From Carboxylicivirga sp964602515 (lineage in GTDB: Bacteria; Bacteroidota; Bacteroidia; Bacteroidales; Marinilabiliaceae): a stretch of DNA of 64,000 bases. Below are positions 43,592-52,699 of this stretch, piece after piece. The number at the start of each line of letters is the position of its first letter. Within the stretch, counting starts at the first letter, position 1. The translations under genes and the position numbers were made by a program. The notes under the pieces were generated by a model. It saw only the letters and a program-made list of their open reading frames with translations. It ran no database searches and was not told where the DNA came from. The stretch lies in contig CAZRRJ010000005.1 in NCBI GenBank assembly GCA_964602515.1, positions 124,001 to 188,000 on the forward strand. Reading direction: 5' to 3'.

Positions 43592-44216
43592 AAAAATCAG
43601 CTTGCTTAATGAGGTGTAAAAATTCACTTATAATCATTGCAGTTGCCCCCCAAATAACGTATTCATCTACTTTATAGAAAGGTGCATCAACTTGTATCCC
43701 ATTTATATTACGACTAAAATGATGTATAGTATCGGGTGTTAACAGTTTTATTATTGGCACTTCAATTATTGAATCAACTTCTCTTAAATCAGGCGTAAAT
43801 ACAGGCAAGATATTAGTAACACAAACCTGTGGATAAACCATAAAATTGGAATTTGGAATATAAAGTGGTGTTAATTCACTTATAAACTGAATATTACTAC
43901 GCTGCACCCCTACCTCTTCTTCTGATTCTCTCAAAGCCGTATCAAGCAATGAACTATCCCATTTTTCCACTTTTCCACCTGGAAAGCTCACTTGCCCGCT
44001 ATGTGCACCGTCATAAGTTGAACGCTGTATTAAAGGCATATACCACTCATTATCTTTTTTATACAAAAGAATTAGTACACTACTTCTTCTTGCATTCAGA
44101 GGATCATGTTTAATGTTTCCGGTCCACCGAACAGAGGGTGACATTAAGCGCTGTATATCAATACCCGGCAATGGCTGGTTAAACACTTCTTTTATTATAT
44201 CAATCTCATTTCTCAT
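43545..44216 (-). CDS. Nudix hydrolase, CoA pyrophosphatase-like
   Basis: A 223-residue cytoplasmic hydrolase. The Nudix box is complete near residues 76-100: GGKVEKWDSSLLDTALRESE followed by EEVG, with the preceding GAHSGQVSFP typical of CoA and acyl-CoA pyrophosphatases (NudL/Nudt7 type). It would split CoA or related dinucleotide-like substrates. The last 15 codons overlap the convergent MltF gene, so antisense interaction at the 3' ends is possible. Confidence 0.9.
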   Translation of the reverse strand: MRNEIDIIKEVFNQPLPGIDIQRLMSPSVRWTGNIKHDPLNARRSSVLILLYKKDNEWYMPLIQRSTYDGAHSGQVSFPGGKVEKWDSSLLDTALRESEEEVGVQRSNIQFISELTPLYIPNSNFMVYPQVCVTNILPVFTPDLREVDSIIEVPIIKLLTPDTIHHFSRNINGIQVDAPFYKVDEYVIWGATAMIISEFLHLIKQADFFTGLQSRSYSACSVP

Positions 44217-44555
44217 GCATTTCTTTTTACTAAGTAACCTGTTAAAACAACAAATAGTTTTTTTAAGATAACGAATAATACCGATTAATGCAATTTTACA
44301 GTTGTATAGTAAAATGAGCTTTATATACTACTAACCTGAGTTCAATTTAAATCTATGTTACAGTTTAACTTATTTTTGGGTACATATTTCTACTAATGTA
44401 AGGCATATCTGTAAGTACTGTTCAAATTCGGGAAGAATAACCAATGGTGTAAATCCCCATGTTCTGTATCAAATTAATGTACTTAGTTCAACGAATGTCA
44501 TCCTATTAATTTGATTAAAGGCTCTAATTTGTTGATTACACAATTAAAAAATATA

Positions 44556-44598
44556 AAGTGCCAGGAAGCAAGGTAATAAGAGTTTTTCCCTGGCACTT
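44556..44598 (-). terminator. 10-bp hairpin with U-rich tail, possible terminator or small-RNA end
   Basis: AAGTGCCAGG / CCTGGCACTT pair perfectly around a 23-base loop. On the minus strand the stem is followed by TATATTTTTTAATT. The nearest minus-strand gene ends almost 450 bases upstream and already has a terminator, so this one may serve an unannotated transcript. Confidence 0.5.
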
Positions 44599-44787
44599 GT
44601 GCCTTAATACTTCTTACCCCTAATAATAAAAATCAATTTAATTTCAGGCATTTACAATACAGAATCAAATCGTATTTCAATAAATAAATCTGTCAAGGTT
44701 CGGTCTTCTTAGGTATGAAATAAACCTGTGTTTTGATAAACAATTGGCGGTAGTATAAAAGTTGATTATAAACAAACGTTAGAACAC

Positions 44788-44811
44788 AAAAAAGGCCGGG
44801 CGTTCCCGGCC
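44788..44811 (-). terminator. Terminator of the LolC/E-type permease gene
   Basis: GGCCGGG / CCCGGCC with a 4-base loop, followed on the minus strand by TTTTTT. It lies about 230 bases after the permease stop codon. Confidence 0.85.
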
Positions 44812-45039
44812 ATTTGTCCCATTTATTAACTTAAACCTTAATTAAGTATTTAACAAGTAAATCAACAACTGTACCATTTCTTATAATGTAAAAAAACATT
44901 TCATACAATACATTATAAAACACTATATAACAATAATATAAAATGACAACAAAAAGATAAATAAAAATATAAGAACGATTAGTCCTGTATCTTTTTGTCC
45001 GCTTACGTACACTGCATGTCAGTTAACGGACAATACCAT

Positions 45040-46284
45040 TTAGTTAAAACGAATAGCTTTTACAGGTAATATACGCGAAATAAGGTAAGAAGGCCCTAAC
45101 ATCATAGTTAAAGTAATTATGAGTACGCCAATATTAAGTAACAACAATTCAACCAATGAAATATCAATTGGTACTGTACTAAGGTAGTAATTGCCAGGAT
45201 CTAACTTAAACAACTGTGTGTATTTTTGAAATACACAGATACCAACTCCAATGATGTTACCCCAAAATAAACCTCGGCCAATAATAACAGCCGACAAGTA
45301 CATAAAAACCTTTCGCAGGCTCCAGTCATCACATCCAAGGGCTTTTAATATACCAATCATATTTGTACGTTCAAGTATAAGAATTAACAAACCAGATATC
45401 ATATTAAATCCTGCCACTAAAATGATTAAAATCAAAATAACATACACATTGGTATCCAAAATATCAAGCCATCCAAAAATTTGTGGCTGCAATTGTTCAA
45501 TGGTTTTTGTACGCAGCATGGTACCATCATCTTCAACCCTTGCACTTGTTAAGTAATATACCTGTTCTCCTACTTGCTCCAGGTTATTAAAATCATCAAT
45601 ACTTATTTCGTACCCTGATATTTGCTTATCGTTCCAACCATTAAGCTTTTGTATGTGTTTAATATCCACAAAAGCATAATATTTATCAAATTCGGGAAAG
45701 TGTGAATCATATATACCAACTATATTAAACCGGCGCTGCAATATTGTATTCTGAACAAAATACATCCGTAGCTTATCGCCTATAGTTACATTTAAAAGCC
45801 TGGCAATTTCTTTTGATATAAGGATTTCATCGGAGCGTACAGAATCATTAAAAACCGGCACTTCTCCTTCTGTTAATGTCAATTGCAGAAAATCCCAGTT
45901 ATATTCTTCACCAACACCTTTTAAGACTATCCCCTGAATAGATTCATTTGCTTTTACAATACCTGGCTTAGTACTAAAACGCTGAATAAACGTGACACCA
46001 TCCACCGCTTTAATTTCATTTGCCAGTCCATCATCAGCTGTTATAGGATTGGTTTCAAAAGAGTAATTATAATCATAACTCATCACCTGCACGTGCGATG
46101 CAAACCCGGTCACTTTATCCCTGATCTCACCTTTAAATCCAAACCCAATAGCCAGTGATAATATCATTATTACCATACCCAAAATAATACCAAGGGTAGC
46201 TACCTTAATAACTGGGCCTGCCAGTTTTTTTGTTGATAAACCACCTGATAAGATTTTACGTGCAATAAAGAGTTCAAGATTCAC
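45040..46284 (-). CDS. FtsX-like ABC transporter permease (LolC/LolE type)
   Basis: A 414-residue inner-membrane protein. One N-terminal helix (about 22-45, VIKVATLGIILGMVIMILSLAIG) is followed by a MacB-type periplasmic domain (about 55-255) and three C-terminal helices (about 270-300, 325-350, 370-400), the FtsX fold. In family terms it extracts lipoproteins from the inner membrane together with a LolD ATPase, which is not in the window. The start codon is GTG at 46284, directly in front of the family-typical LELFIARKIL and just after a -7 box, so translation from GTG is well supported. Confidence 0.9.
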   Translation of the reverse strand: MNLELFIARKILSGGLSTKKLAGPVIKVATLGIILGMVIMILSLAIGFGFKGEIRDKVTGFASHVQVMSYDYNYSFETNPITADDGLANEIKAVDGVTFIQRFSTKPGIVKANESIQGIVLKGVGEEYNWDFLQLTLTEGEVPVFNDSVRSDEILISKEIARLLNVTIGDKLRMYFVQNTILQRRFNIVGIYDSHFPEFDKYYAFVDIKHIQKLNGWNDKQISGYEISIDDFNNLEQVGEQVYYLTSARVEDDGTMLRTKTIEQLQPQIFGWLDILDTNVYVILILIILVAGFNMISGLLILILERTNMIGILKALGCDDWSLRKVFMYLSAVIIGRGLFWGNIIGVGICVFQKYTQLFKLDPGNYYLSTVPIDISLVELLLLNIGVLIITLTMMLGPSYLISRILPVKAIRFN

Positions 46285-46300
46285 TGTGACAAATTTTGTT

Positions 46301-46308
46301 CAAAGATA
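46301..46308 (-). promoter_or_regulatory. -7 promoter box for the permease gene
   Basis: The minus strand reads TATCTTTG. Only 16 bases separate it from the GTG start, so the leader is very short or nearly absent. Confidence 0.6.
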
Positions 46309-46508
46309 GAAAAAGAGGGGGTATACCAAAAAATATCAGGAAACGATTGATGTGTGTTTACACATTAAAAAAAAATTGAATATAAGGTTAAAGGCTAATA
46401 AGTTTTCATAACACGGTAACTTATTGTTAATTAAGGATAAAACCCTACCGAACAATCTTATTCAACGAAATAACTTTAGTAGCCTTTACAATATCAAGGA
46501 AGAGCAGC

Positions 46509-46535
46509 AAAAAAAGCCGGAACATACGTCCGGCC
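46509..46535 (-). terminator. Terminator of the aminotransferase gene
   Basis: GCCGGA / TCCGGC with a 7-base loop, followed on the minus strand by seven T residues, 26 bases after the stop codon. Confidence 0.88.
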
Positions 46536-46560
46536 CTGAGATATTAAATATGAGCTGATT

Positions 46561-47760
46561 TTAATTAGTACGCCCAGGATACACTTTTAGAGCTTCTTCT
46601 AATGTTTCCAGTGCACAAGCAAGGTCTTCTTTTTTTAGCACATAAGCTATACGAACTTCATCTTTACCAGACCCCGGAGTACTGTAAAAACCGGATGCAG
46701 GTGCCATCATAACTGTTTGCCCTTTATGCTCAAATTCACTTAAAATCCATTGACAGAATTTATCCGAATCATCAACTGGTAATTTTGCTACGGTATAAAA
46801 TGCACCTTTGGGTACTGGTGTAAATACACCCGGTATTTTATTTAATCCTTCAACCAAAAAGTTACGGCGCTCAATATATTCGGCATACACCTCATCAAAA
46901 TACTCTTTTGGCGTATCTAATGACGCTTCAGCTGCAATCTGGCCAAAACCTGGAGGGCTCAAACGCGCCTGGGCAAATTTCATGGCTGTATCTATAATTG
47001 ATTTATTCTTGGTAACCAAAGCTCCAATACGTACACCACACTCACTGTAACGTTTCGATACAGAGTCAAACATTACTACATTATCCTCAATAGCATCAAG
47101 ATGCATGGCCGAAATATGTTTCTCACCATCATAACAAAACTCCCGATATACCTCATCTGAAAACAAATAAAGTTCATGCTTTAAAACAATCTGCTTTAAT
47201 TGATTCATTTCTTCCTGCGAATAAAGATAACCTGTTGGATTATTTGGATTACAAATAACAATAGCCTTTGTGTTAGGTGTTATCATTTTTTCAAACTCCT
47301 CAATAGCCGGTAAAGCAAAACCTTCTTCAATACTTGAGCGAATGGGTTTTACAACTACACCCGCTGAAACAGCAAATCCATTATAATTAGCATAAAAAGG
47401 CTCAGGTATAATCACCTCATCACCAGGATTAAGGCAAGTTAAAAAAGCAAAAGTAATTGCCTCTGATCCGCCTGCCGTTACTAATATTTCATTTTCATCA
47501 ACATTAATATTGATATCCTGATACATCTTTGCCAACTTCTTACGATAGCTCTCTATACCAGCTGAGTGACTGTATTCCACTACTTTTAAGTCAATATTAC
47601 GGATAGCATCTAAAGCTACTTCAGGAGTTTTAATATCTGGCTGACCAATATTTAAATGGTATACCTTTGTTCCTCTTGATTTTGCCTGATCGGCAAATGG
47701 TACCAGCTTTCGAATAGGCGACGCCGGCATCTGTTTTCCTCTATCTGAAATATTAGGCAT
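46561..47760 (-). CDS. PLP-dependent aminotransferase, class I/II
   Basis: A 399-residue cytoplasmic fold-type I aminotransferase. Substrate and cofactor motifs appear in order: NIGQPDIKTP near residue 38, TAGGSEAITFAF near 95, CNPNNPTGYLYS near 173, SDEVYREFCYDG near 205, and SVSKRYSECGVRIG near 237, holding the PLP-binding Lys. It probably handles aspartate, aromatic or branched-chain amino acids, and the specificity cannot be read. The gene is a single unit with its own promoter box and terminator. Confidence 0.93.
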   Translation of the reverse strand: MPNISDRGKQMPASPIRKLVPFADQAKSRGTKVYHLNIGQPDIKTPEVALDAIRNIDLKVVEYSHSAGIESYRKKLAKMYQDININVDENEILVTAGGSEAITFAFLTCLNPGDEVIIPEPFYANYNGFAVSAGVVVKPIRSSIEEGFALPAIEEFEKMITPNTKAIVICNPNNPTGYLYSQEEMNQLKQIVLKHELYLFSDEVYREFCYDGEKHISAMHLDAIEDNVVMFDSVSKRYSECGVRIGALVTKNKSIIDTAMKFAQARLSPPGFGQIAAEASLDTPKEYFDEVYAEYIERRNFLVEGLNKIPGVFTPVPKGAFYTVAKLPVDDSDKFCQWILSEFEHKGQTVMMAPASGFYSTPGSGKDEVRIAYVLKKEDLACALETLEEALKVYPGRTN

Positions 47761-47804
47761 TTGTGTATTATTTAAAATGTTTCTCCTTGTACTTTGTATT
47801 CACG

Positions 47805-47812
47805 CAAATTTA
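47805..47812 (-). promoter_or_regulatory. -7 promoter box for the aminotransferase gene
   Basis: The minus strand reads TAAATTTG, 45 bases before the ATG. Confidence 0.6.
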
Positions 47813-47898
47813 GACTTAAATATGATATAAATTTTATGATTTTAAGCATCTTTTTTCAAACTTCATCCCATGCTTTTTTTCTATCTGACGGGAAAACT

Positions 47899-47906
47899 TA
47901 TTTTTG
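47899..47906 (+). promoter_or_regulatory. -7 promoter box for the DUF481 gene
   Basis: TATTTTTG matches TAnnTTTG and sits across the first in-frame TTG, leaving the ATG at 47925 as the start. Confidence 0.6.
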
Positions 47907-47924
47907 TCAGAAATTGGTCATGTT

Positions 47925-48686
47925 ATGCAAAAGGGGATTTTAACATCTATTTTATTAGTTATGGTATGCTTCTCAACAGTAGCACAAATTGTTAGTATTG
48001 ATAAGCGGCGTACAAAAAACCCAAACAAAGGCTTCCAGGGAGATATTAATTTAGGGCTTAACTTTGTGCATACTACAACTGATATGACACAGGTTGCTTC
48101 GCGTTTTAAACTGCAATATAACGACAATGATAACACTTATCTTTTTTCTTCGGATATTGGCTATAGTAAAGTTGATAATGAAAGTAATGTGAATAATGGC
48201 GGTATAATGTTTAAGTACAATTATTGGGTACCGGAAAAAATTATTATTGCTGAAGCTTTTTACCAATACCAGTATAACCGCGTTAAACAGCTTAAAAACC
48301 GTCATATTGTTGGTGGTGGTCCCCGATTTAATATGGCCGATAAGGAAAAATTCTCTCTGTTTTTGGTAGCCTATACCATTTATCTCAATGAACTGTTTGA
48401 AACCAGTACTTATGAACGTCAAAAGCGCTTGGTTAAATTCAGTTCAATGCTTTCTACAGATTGGCAAATAACACCTAACGCCTCCATATCACACAGTACT
48501 TATTATGAGCCTGATTATTCAGACCCTGTCGACTTTCGTATCTGGAGTGAGACGCGTTTTAACATTAAAATAACAAAGAAATTCTCCTTTGCCCTTTACA
48601 TGCGCTTCGACTACGATAACCTGGTTCCGCCAGAAGTAGATCCTTTATTCTACACAATCAATAATTCGTTTAGTTTAAAATTTTAA
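47925..48686 (+). CDS. DUF481 family outer-membrane protein
   Basis: A 253-residue protein with a signal peptide (about 1-20, MQKGILTSILLVMVCFSTVA), then a beta-barrel of aromatic-girdled strands (QGDINLGLNFVHTTTDMTQV, RHIVGGGPRFNM, SSMLSTDWQITPNASISHST) and a C-terminal FSLKF. The pattern fits DUF481, a family of salt-induced outer-membrane barrels of unknown role. The ATG at 47925 is chosen because the promoter lies just upstream of it. Confidence 0.85.
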   Translation: MQKGILTSILLVMVCFSTVAQIVSIDKRRTKNPNKGFQGDINLGLNFVHTTTDMTQVASRFKLQYNDNDNTYLFSSDIGYSKVDNESNVNNGGIMFKYNYWVPEKIIIAEAFYQYQYNRVKQLKNRHIVGGGPRFNMADKEKFSLFLVAYTIYLNELFETSTYERQKRLVKFSSMLSTDWQITPNASISHSTYYEPDYSDPVDFRIWSETRFNIKITKKFSFALYMRFDYDNLVPPEVDPLFYTINNSFSLKF

Positions 48687-48820
48687 GGTTTATAAGTCAT
48701 ATTGCAACATTCGTTGAGTTTTATCTACCTTACATTGAATTAGGCGGTTCTGTATTTTGTATTTTATTTTGAATAGGTACTTTTACACTAATTCATACCA
48801 CTAATCTAAACCTGATTCAT

Positions 48821-51463
48821 ATGCTTAAAATCTCCCTGTTTGGCATTTTATTCTTCTTACCAATGGTATTATTTTCGCAAGGCATTAAAGGTGTTGTTAG
48901 CGACGAAGCCGGCCAGTCTGTTCCTTTCGCCACTATTTACCTAAAAGAAACAACTACCGGAACCACAACCAATGATTTGGGCGAATATGAAATTCAACTT
49001 CCACCGGGTAGCTACACTATTATTTTTCAAGGTTTAGGATTTGAAAAAACAGAGTTAAAAGTTAATGTTGACAACAGTTTTATAAGTAATGATATTGTTC
49101 TGAAAAAACAAGCATACAGAATTAAAGAAGTGCGGGTATACTCCGGTGGCGAAGATCCGGCCTACCCTATTATGCGAAAAGCTATTGGTTTAGCACCCTA
49201 TTATCAGCGACAAACAGAACAGTATAAAGCAGAGGTTTATATTAAAGGCAGTTTACTGATGAAAAAGATTCCCAAGCTCTTTTTAAAGATGCTGGAAAAT
49301 GATGACGAGCCACTTGATTTAGAAGTTGGTAAAACATACACCATGGAATCTATGAATGAAATAGAGTTTACTGCACCGGATATATACAATCATACGGTAT
49401 TATCATCGCGCAGCACTTTTCCTGAGTCTGGCGATGATGATGTGATGGGCTACCTTACATACAGTTTTTACGAACCTACACAAGATATGGCTATTTCGCC
49501 ATTAGCTCATAATGCTTTTTCGTACTACAAATTTGTATACGAAGGCTTTTTTTATGAAGGCGATGTAGCTGTTAATAAAATTAAAATAATACCCCGGCGT
49601 AAAAGCCAGCAAACGTATAGTGGATATATATACATTGTTGATAATCTGTGGAATATTCATTCTATTGATGTAACCAACAATACGTTTTTTGGCGAGTTAA
49701 ATATTAAACAAGTCTATGCTCCGGTAAAAGAACGTTCGTGGTTACCTATCAGTCATCGTTTTAACGTAGCTGCCTCTATTATGGGTGTTAAAGCCAATTT
49801 TAGTTATGCCGGCTCTGTTAAGTATACCAACCTTAAACTCAATACCGGCCTGCCTGTTCCTAACATACTTATGAAGCAATATGCTGCTGAAGAAGCAGCA
49901 CTGCAAGCTGCCAAACAATTGGCTGAAGAACAAAAAGAAATGAGTAAGAGCCAAAAAAAAATGAAAGAATTGCTGGCCAAAGAGGAGTTGTCCAACAAGG
50001 ATATGATAAGGCTCTCCCGCTTAATTGAAAAAGAATCGCGAAAAGAAGAGGAAGAAACAGAGTCACTTGAAATAAAAAGCACTTATAAAATCACACATAA
50101 GAAAGACAGTATTAAACAAGATTCTACTTACTGGGCTACCATTCGCCCTATACCATTAAGTAGTGATGAGCTGCGTGGATTTGAGCTAAAAGATTCCTTA
50201 AAGTTGGCCAAAATGACAAACGATACTACAGCAACTAAAAAGAAAAAAAGATCAGCATTTAGTAAGGTATCAGGTGGCTTTTTATCAGGCCATAGCTTCT
50301 ATGCCAACGATTCGTCAACCAAAATTACATACCACGGTTTAATAGGTTTAAACCAGGTTGATTTTAATGCCGTTGATGGCTGGAGCTACCAACAAAAGCT
50401 AACCATACACCATGCATTTGACTCAATACACTCTTTGCTCTTTGAGCCAATGGCCGAATATGCTTTTGCACGTAAAAAGGTAATGTGGAATGCCAGTACC
50501 GTGTATAATTTCGCCCCGCTAAAACAAGCAAACATTAGGATAACCGGGGGACAGCAAAGCATGGATTTTAATAGCAAGTATGGTATTGACCGAACCTTAA
50601 ATACCTTCTCTGCACTCTTTTTTAAAGACCATTACATGAAGCTGTATCAAAAAGATTATGCGGCCATTAATACCTCCTTTGACCTGGTACATGGTATGCG
50701 TCTTCAGCTCGCTGCTTCTTACAGCTGGTACCAACAGTTAGAAAACCATACCAATTGGTCTATACTAAGTAAAGACAAGCCTTATGCCGAAAATATTCCG
50801 CCCAACAACCAGGTTACACCCGGGCATTTAATAGATCAGTCTGATATGTATACTTCTATAGCCTTAAGTTATACACCCCGTTTACGCTATCGTATTTACA
50901 AAGGAAAGAAATATATTGCCGGGTCTAAATACCCCACTTTTAAGTTGCAATATGAGCGGGGATTAAAAAATGTATTTGAAAGTGATTCAGACTATGAACT
51001 AATTAGTGGTAGTGTTTCTCAAAAAAGAGAATGGGGTGTTTTTAATGCTTTTAACTGGCATCTCGGAGCTGGTTATTATTCGCGTAATAAGCAAATGCAC
51101 TTTTCACGTTTTAGGCATTTTAATACCTCTGAAATACCAATCAACTTTAAACAATGGGACAGGGCTTTTATGCTTTTGGATGATTACCGGTATAGCACAA
51201 ACGAGTGGTATACACAAGCTCATATGTCGTACACTTCACCTTATTTACTGCTAAAATTCTTACCTGTAATTAGCAATCGCTTATGGACTGAAAAACTATA
51301 TGCCAGTTACCTTACTCAACCCAATTATAAAAACTATACCGAGGTGGGGTATAGCATAAGCCAGATTTTCTTTATTGGAAGCGCTGGTGTATTTGCCGGT
51401 TTTGAGGATGGTAATTACACCAGGTGGGGTTTTAGAGTGGGGATTAATATAAGCGATATGTAA
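48821..51463 (+). CDS. DUF5686 outer-membrane protein with carboxypeptidase-like regulatory domain
   Basis: An 880-residue protein. The signal peptide (about 1-19) is followed by a carboxypeptidase-regulatory-like beta-sandwich (about 22-100: IKGVVSDEAGQSVPFATIYL, GSYTIIFQGLGFE) and then the DUF5686 region (VYSGGEDPAYPIMRKAIGLA near 108) with a charged helical insert (about 355-420, KQLAEEQKEMSKSQKKMKEL). A C-terminal barrel ends in GFRVGINISDM. Members are surface-associated proteins of Bacteroidota with unknown function, structurally near TonB receptors but without a plug. It stands alone. Confidence 0.87.
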   Translation: MLKISLFGILFFLPMVLFSQGIKGVVSDEAGQSVPFATIYLKETTTGTTTNDLGEYEIQLPPGSYTIIFQGLGFEKTELKVNVDNSFISNDIVLKKQAYRIKEVRVYSGGEDPAYPIMRKAIGLAPYYQRQTEQYKAEVYIKGSLLMKKIPKLFLKMLENDDEPLDLEVGKTYTMESMNEIEFTAPDIYNHTVLSSRSTFPESGDDDVMGYLTYSFYEPTQDMAISPLAHNAFSYYKFVYEGFFYEGDVAVNKIKIIPRRKSQQTYSGYIYIVDNLWNIHSIDVTNNTFFGELNIKQVYAPVKERSWLPISHRFNVAASIMGVKANFSYAGSVKYTNLKLNTGLPVPNILMKQYAAEEAALQAAKQLAEEQKEMSKSQKKMKELLAKEELSNKDMIRLSRLIEKESRKEEEETESLEIKSTYKITHKKDSIKQDSTYWATIRPIPLSSDELRGFELKDSLKLAKMTNDTTATKKKKRSAFSKVSGGFLSGHSFYANDSSTKITYHGLIGLNQVDFNAVDGWSYQQKLTIHHAFDSIHSLLFEPMAEYAFARKKVMWNASTVYNFAPLKQANIRITGGQQSMDFNSKYGIDRTLNTFSALFFKDHYMKLYQKDYAAINTSFDLVHGMRLQLAASYSWYQQLENHTNWSILSKDKPYAENIPPNNQVTPGHLIDQSDMYTSIALSYTPRLRYRIYKGKKYIAGSKYPTFKLQYERGLKNVFESDSDYELISGSVSQKREWGVFNAFNWHLGAGYYSRNKQMHFSRFRHFNTSEIPINFKQWDRAFMLLDDYRYSTNEWYTQAHMSYTSPYLLLKFLPVISNRLWTEKLYASYLTQPNYKNYTEVGYSISQIFFIGSAGVFAGFEDGNYTRWGFRVGINISDM

Positions 51464-51922
51464 AAGATTAAAGTGTTGCAATTCTAACAGGTTATAAAGA
51501 AATAAACAATACCCTCGTACCGGGTTTTAACTTATATTGTATATGTGTATTGGAGTTCGATATTTCCACTACACTACAATTCTGTTTATCAGTACCAACC
51601 ACGCCACCCTGGCATACTTTATTACATGAGATACTCTAAACCAGCTTATTACTTACACTGCTCCAAAATACCACCCTTACACATACAAGACTCACGCCCT
51701 TTGCTCTTTTTTCATTAACTAAAAGAACTTTATATATTTACCACTTAAAGTACACACAATCTATAGCAGTAAGTACGGCATATTCGGCTATATCTGAGTC
51801 CATTAGTAATTACTAAAACATGTGCTAAACCGAAAAACACTATTTTTAACAATTTAATATATAGCTATACCAACCATTAAATACAAGTTAAGAGAGTACA
51901 ATAGAAAGGAGAATTACAATAA
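51464..51922. other. 459-base AT-rich spacer
   Basis: I see no gene. ACCGGGTTTTAACTTA at about 51520 resembles the ACCTGGGTTTTAA boundary motif found near 28127 and 38413. A clear ribosome site (AAAGGAGAA) lies at its right end before the methyltransferase gene. Confidence 0.5.
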
Positions 51923-52534
51923 ATGACAAACATTACTATCAATACATACTATCAGTATACAGCTATAATGATATTGATTTTATTTTATGGAATATATATA
52001 GGAAAAATAATCATACAGCGAAAAAAAGGAATTCAAACTGACCAAATGGCACGTGGTAAAAAAGGGAAAGAGCTATTTATAACGGAGGCTATACTAAAAG
52101 TAGCAACCTACTGTACCGCAATCATAAAAACGATAAGTATTTTGGTAAATACAACACATTCCTGTACGCCATTAAAAATAATAGGACTAGTTTTGTGCTC
52201 AGGTGGAGTCATACTTTTCGGTACAACAGTTTATACAATGCGAGATAATTGGCGAGCCGGAATTCCAACAAATACTAAAACAGAATTAGTAACTGCCGGA
52301 ATTTTTAAAATCAGCAGGAATCCTGCATTTTTAGCATTTGATTTGGTATATATAGGTATCTTGTTTATATTTTTCAATCTGACACTGTTCGTGTTTAGTA
52401 CTTTTTCTATACTAATGTTACATTTACAAATAAGACAGGAGGAGATATATTTACAGGGCATTTTTAAAAACGAATACACAAAATACAAACAACAAACAAA
52501 AAGATACATAGGAGTAAATAAAACCAGCCCTTAA
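51923..52534 (+). CDS. Isoprenylcysteine carboxyl methyltransferase (ICMT) family membrane protein
   Basis: A 203-residue membrane protein with five hydrophobic segments and the ICMT/PEMT C-terminal signature: TELVTAGIFKISRNPAFLAF near residue 118 (the SAM-binding R-x-P region) and EEIYLQGIFKNEYTKYKQQTKRYIG at the end. Bacterial members methylate unknown small or lipid substrates. A strong Shine-Dalgarno-like AAAGGAGAA lies about 10 bases upstream, unusual among the neighbours. DNA here is very AT-rich. Confidence 0.85.
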   Translation: MTNITINTYYQYTAIMILILFYGIYIGKIIIQRKKGIQTDQMARGKKGKELFITEAILKVATYCTAIIKTISILVNTTHSCTPLKIIGLVLCSGGVILFGTTVYTMRDNWRAGIPTNTKTELVTAGIFKISRNPAFLAFDLVYIGILFIFFNLTLFVFSTFSILMLHLQIRQEEIYLQGIFKNEYTKYKQQTKRYIGVNKTSP

Positions 52535-52699
52535 AAAGGTACATAGTCATAGTGAGGTTATGTAGTTTAAGCAGGGCATATTCTCGCCTCAATTGCCAGT
52601 CCTATGGGATAAACAATCATCATAGCGAATGCATTATTCACCATGCACCAACAGTTACTCAACATACCGAATTGATAAAAAACTTAACAAATTACAAAT

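Larger units (their letters stand above)
44217..45039. other. 823-base spacer with two hairpins
   Basis: No gene recognised on either strand. It holds the terminator of the permease gene (44788-44811), a long-stem hairpin (44556-44598), and an AACCTGAGTTCAATTTAAATCT at about 44334 that resembles the edge of the structured repeat found at 27259 and 27850. Confidence 0.5.
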
